Positions 60,971 through 64,000 of a stretch of 64,000 nt of DNA are shown here, in pieces. Under the pieces are notes generated by a model. That model had not been told where the DNA came from. It saw nothing but the letters and a program-made list of their open reading frames with translations, and made no database searches. The position numbers and the translations under genes were made by a program. The DNA comes from Mimachlamys varia (taxonomy: Eukaryota > Mollusca > Bivalvia > Pectinida > Pectinidae), in NCBI GenBank assembly GCA_947623455.1, contig OX392527.1, positions 7,560,001 to 7,624,000 on the forward strand, written 5' to 3'. Position 1 is the stretch's first letter. Each line of letters opens with the position of its first letter.

Positions 60971-61499
60971 AACCCCCCAAATGTGTAAAATTACGCTAAA
61001 CACCATATTTTAGGTCCAAAACTAGCTGTAACAAATTCTCAGGTCCCTGTGAATCATGAAGTATATAGACTTACAAGATTAAGTCCGTGGAAGTATATAC
61101 AACACAGGGCATTTATCAAACTTTTCCATGAAAATCATGAAGTATATATCACACGGGGCATTTATCAAACTTTTATAAGTAGAGAAGCATATATACAACA
61201 CCATCTTCTGAAACCCTGTCCTCACAGCCCTTACGTTTATATCCGGGGGACACAAACCTAAGAGATGTGTCTAGTGGGTTTCCGGCGATACACAAGATAC
61301 CGGAATTTTGATTTAATGTCGTTTATTAAAACAATAAACATTAGCACTGAAGGGATATTATTGCGACAAACAAAAGGATAAAATGATAAATAGCATGGAT
61401 AACAACATGACGGTAAAGCAAAATATGAAATGATAAATAGGTACAATAGGACAAAGGTAAAAAGAAAAGAAGAAAAAAACAGTACAGATACATAAACAG
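60971..61499. other. Intergenic sequence
   Basis: Contains an imperfect duplication of about 90 bp (ATCATGAAGTATATA at 61043 and 61134; GGCATTTATCAAACTTTT at 61109 and 61159) and AAGTCCGTGG at 61081, which also occurs at the end of the 48-bp insertion at 62386-62433. No gene recognised. Confidence 0.45.
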
Positions 61500-62450
61500 A
61501 GTAGGGCATTATTATATAAGTAATCACAGACAGTAGTATTTAGCACATTATTATATAAGTAATCACAGACAGTAGTATTTAGTACATTATTATATTAGTA
61601 ATCATAGACAGTAGTATTTAGTACATTATTATATTAGTAATCATAGACAGTAGTATTTAGTACATTATTATATTAGTAATCATAGACAGTAGTATTTAGT
61701 ACATTATTATATAAGTAATCACAGACAGTAGTATTTAGTACATTATTATATAAGTAATCACAGACAGTAGTATTTAGTACATTATTATATAAGTAATCAC
61801 AGACAGTAGTATTTAGTACATTATTATATAAGTAATCACAGACAGTAGTATTTAGTACAGTATTATATTAGTAATCACAGACAGTAGTATTTATTTCATT
61901 ATTATATAAGTAATCACAGACAGTAGTATTTATTTCATTATTATATAAGTAATCACAGACAGTAGTATTTAGTACATTATTATATTAGTAATCATAGACA
62001 GTAGTATTTAGTACATTATTATATTAGTAATCATAGACAGTAGTATTTAGTACATTATTATATAAGTAATCACAGACAGTAGTATTTATTTCATTATTAT
62101 ATAAGTAATCACAGACAGTAGTATTTAGTACATTATTATATAAGTAATCACAGACAGTAGTATTTAGTACATTATTATATAAGTAATCACAGACAGTAGT
62201 ATTTAGTACATTATTATATAAGTAATCACAGACAGTAGTATTTAGTACATTATTATATTAGTAATCACAGACAGTAGTATTTAGTACATTATTATATAAG
62301 TAATCACAGACAGTAGTATTTAGTACAGTATTATATTAGTAATCATAGACAGTAGTATTTAGTACAGTATTATGTTAGTAATCACCACGGAATTAGTTCA
62401 GATTGCTATCTACATTTTTATTGTAAGTCCGTGGTAATCACAGACAGTAG
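61500..62450. repeat. 39-bp intergenic minisatellite
   Basis: About 24 units, core ATAAGTAATCACAGACAGTA with GTATTTAGTACATTATTAT. It is interrupted by a 48-bp insertion at 62386-62433. It lies outside DAGLB, so array formation in this genome is not limited to that gene. Confidence 0.95.
62386..62433. mobile_element. 48-bp insertion with 8-bp target duplication
   Basis: Sits inside a 39-bp array unit. It is flanked by GTAATCAC on both sides (62378-62385 and 62434-62441), while uninterrupted units have it once. The ends CACGGAATTA and TAAGTCCGTG form a 10-bp inverted repeat with one mismatch. The 8-bp duplication and short inverted ends fit a very small hAT-type MITE or deletion derivative. 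Confidence 0.7.
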
Positions 62451-62469
62451 TATTTGGATATACATTTAA

Positions 62470-62970
62470 AATAATAATAATAATATACAACATTTGATAT
62501 AGCACCATATCTAGCTAATATAAGCCACTCTGAAGCGCTTTACAATTCATAGATATACAATTCTTATACAATCAATACAATTAACACATACAGTTCTATC
62601 ATATACAATTCTGAGGAGTTCACAGGAGCTGCCTTATCAGGCGCTAACTACTTGTCCTATACCACCTGGCTAATATATCCATATGTGTGTGTGTATGTAT
62701 GTGTGTACGCTGGAGATGAATTGTGTTCTGTTTGTAGTGGGACCGTGTTTCCAACGGCCTCTTTTAGAGTGCCACCTCACTTAAATGCTGCAGCAGAGAT
62801 ACTGCAACACCCACCCCAGACCATTTTTTACTCCACCTGGGTTGTTGGAGTTGTTTGGGCAGGAGAAAAACACTTTCTCTGAATGTTTCATGCGTATGAC
62901 CATTACGGGGATCGAACCCCGGCCGCCTGCATGGAAGGCTGGAGTGTTAACCACTCGACCAATCCGCCCA
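62470..62970 (-). mobile_element. tRNA-derived SINE
   Basis: The head at 62970-62897 reads GGCGGATTGGTCGAGTGGTT (A-box-like) and GGGGTTCGATCCCCG (B box in a perfect T-arm). The acceptor stem no longer pairs, so it is not a functional tRNA gene. The body runs leftward to a tail containing AAAGCGCTTCAGAG and AAATGTTGTATATTATTATT. The tail closely matches the 3' end of the LINE at 32516-32590. Confidence 0.85.
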
Positions 62971-62974
62971 AATG

Positions 62975-63860
62975 AGTTTATGAACAGTTATGAGGTAATA
63001 AATGAATATCAGTAGCACAAGTATTACTACGGTAGTTAAAACACTATGACAGTGTAATATACATATACACGCTAATATACACTGTAGCAAAGTGTAAAAA
63101 TTTAACGTATATACACTAATATAGTGTAATTCATAAAGGGGACGTTGCTGTCAGTTATAATAAGTAAATATTTGTGAGCTAGAAACGTTTAATGTAAAAT
63201 GTGCTGCATGATTAAATTTAAGATATTATTTACGATGATAACACGGAATATTAGATAAACTTTTCTAACTAGATCATGTATAATATTACACGTGATATTA
63301 GATAAATTTTATTTCATCACCTGACCACATTGCATATTAAAATTATTACAACATTATACAATAATGTACTTTTATACGTGTAGCTAACTATTAAGTAAAG
63401 TAACCGTATGTATGTTTCCATTCACATCTCATAAGATTAATCAAACTTAACAAATAACTGAAACGTAAAGATTTATTAGTTTTATCTTTTTATAAGATTT
63501 GTATGTTTATTTTATGAGCTCCAACAAGTTAATTGTTTTTCCTCAGATATATATCAAATTGTACAACCATGAGGTCAAATGAAAAAAAAAAACATATTCG
63601 CTTTGTACATTATTGATTTTTTTTGCGGAGATAGTTTTTTTTATCCCATTAGATCAAACCAATATGGCTAATCTATATTTTATCCAAGTCTTATCTAATT
63701 GATGAATTAGCCATTTAAGACCGTGCTTGTGATACCTTTATATTGAGGCCAGAAATGATGGGCACACAAACATATTTTGTATATGTTATAATAGTATTTG
63801 TGTGTCCAGCATATGTGGTTGAGACTATGTAAATGTACTTATGGTTTTTAACTAGTAATT
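62975..63860. other. AT-rich intergenic sequence
   Basis: About 0.9 kb with no recognised gene or element; one short duplicated motif TAATATACACTGTAG/TATATACACTAATATAG near 63070-63125. Confidence 0.4.
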
Positions 63861-63864
63861 AACT

Positions 63865-63985
63865 CCGATCCTACCCGATCCTGTAAATCCTCACCCGATT
63901 CTGCCTTATCCTGTTAATCGTCGCCCGATCCGATAAATCGTCTGACCGGAACCGGAAGTATTGTATTGGGAAATGGCGGCTAATT
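63865..63985 (+). promoter_or_regulatory. Possible promoter of a neighbouring gene
   Basis: GACCGGAACCGGAAGTA (63944-63960, tandem ETS-type GGAA sites) is followed 10 bp later by GGGAAATGGCGGCTAA, whose AAATGGCGGC (63971-63980) resembles the YY1 site often found at TATA-less start sites. Upstream are imperfect copies of CCCGATCCTGTAAATC (63870-63940). Orientation suggests transcription to the right, out of the window. Confidence 0.35.
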
Positions 63986-64000
63986 CCTAGCTTCTTCAAA

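Noticed and set aside
61258..61546. Hydrophobic open frames on the minus strand
   Set aside because: AT-rich low-complexity sequence overlapping the start of the 39-bp array; no conserved pattern.
62897..62970. Functional tRNA gene
   Set aside because: The T-arm and box B are intact, but the acceptor stem does not pair and the sequence continues into a SINE body with a LINE-like tail.

Overview
This is a eukaryotic, metazoan window. The interrupted coding segments join in phase across GT-AG introns, and there are non-LTR retrotransposons, a tRNA-derived SINE, several MITE-like elements and very long minisatellite arrays. Gene content and element types suggest a lophotrochozoan invertebrate, perhaps a mollusc. 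That placement is an inference; no species marker was seen.

One gene dominates. On the minus strand, from the ATG at 59966 to 13823 and continuing past the left edge, lie 14 coding exons (2036 bp, about 678 codons) of a diacylglycerol lipase, closest in layout to the beta type (DAGLB), which makes the endocannabinoid 2-AG. The conserved N-terminus, four membrane segments, the Cys-rich insert, the GHSLGAG nucleophile motif, the catalytic Asp region and the YPPG...H catalytic His region are all readable. Almost every junction was placed by matching phase. The C-terminal exon(s) lie left of position 1. A CCAAT/ETS/E-box region upstream of exon 1 (60050-60240) is the likely promoter.

The introns are almost entirely tandem arrays. 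From left to right these are a 29-bp array (86-10874), a 23-bp array (10877-13788), a 109-bp array (14691-15234), a 52-bp array (15240-17457), a 30-bp array (18240-20316), a 22-bp array (21240-25658), a short ~70-bp array (25689-25878), a 53-bp array split by insertions (26088-27187 and 33256-34848), two related 28-bp arrays (34977-37390 and 37430-39210), a different 28-bp array (39560-47005), a 37-bp array (47628-49665), a 27-bp array (49680-50030), a 69-bp array (50040-53465), a 30-bp array (53840-55045), a 32-bp array (55195-56085) and, outside the gene, a 39-bp array (61500-62450).

The main observation is that at least six arrays have repeat units that include an authentic exon/intron boundary of this gene: the donors of exons 4, 8 and 10 and the acceptors of exons 5, 7 and 13. 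Splice sites with short exon pieces have been multiplied from a few to about 86 times. The gene therefore carries large fields of decoy splice sites, and in the exon 4 array the unit is 69 bp, so use of any nearby decoy donor would keep the reading frame.

The mobile fraction includes a TTAA-flanked MITE, a two-copy hairpin MITE family, a TIR element of about 0.9 kb, an unclassified 4.3-kb insertion carrying spliced gene-like pieces and a 5'-truncated LINE, a 0.6-kb foldback element, two degenerate LINE copies in gene sense, a 79-bp near-perfect hairpin, a 48-bp insertion with an 8-bp target duplication, and a SINE whose 3' tail matches the LINE at 32.5 kb. The last 100 bases on the right look like the promoter of another gene.
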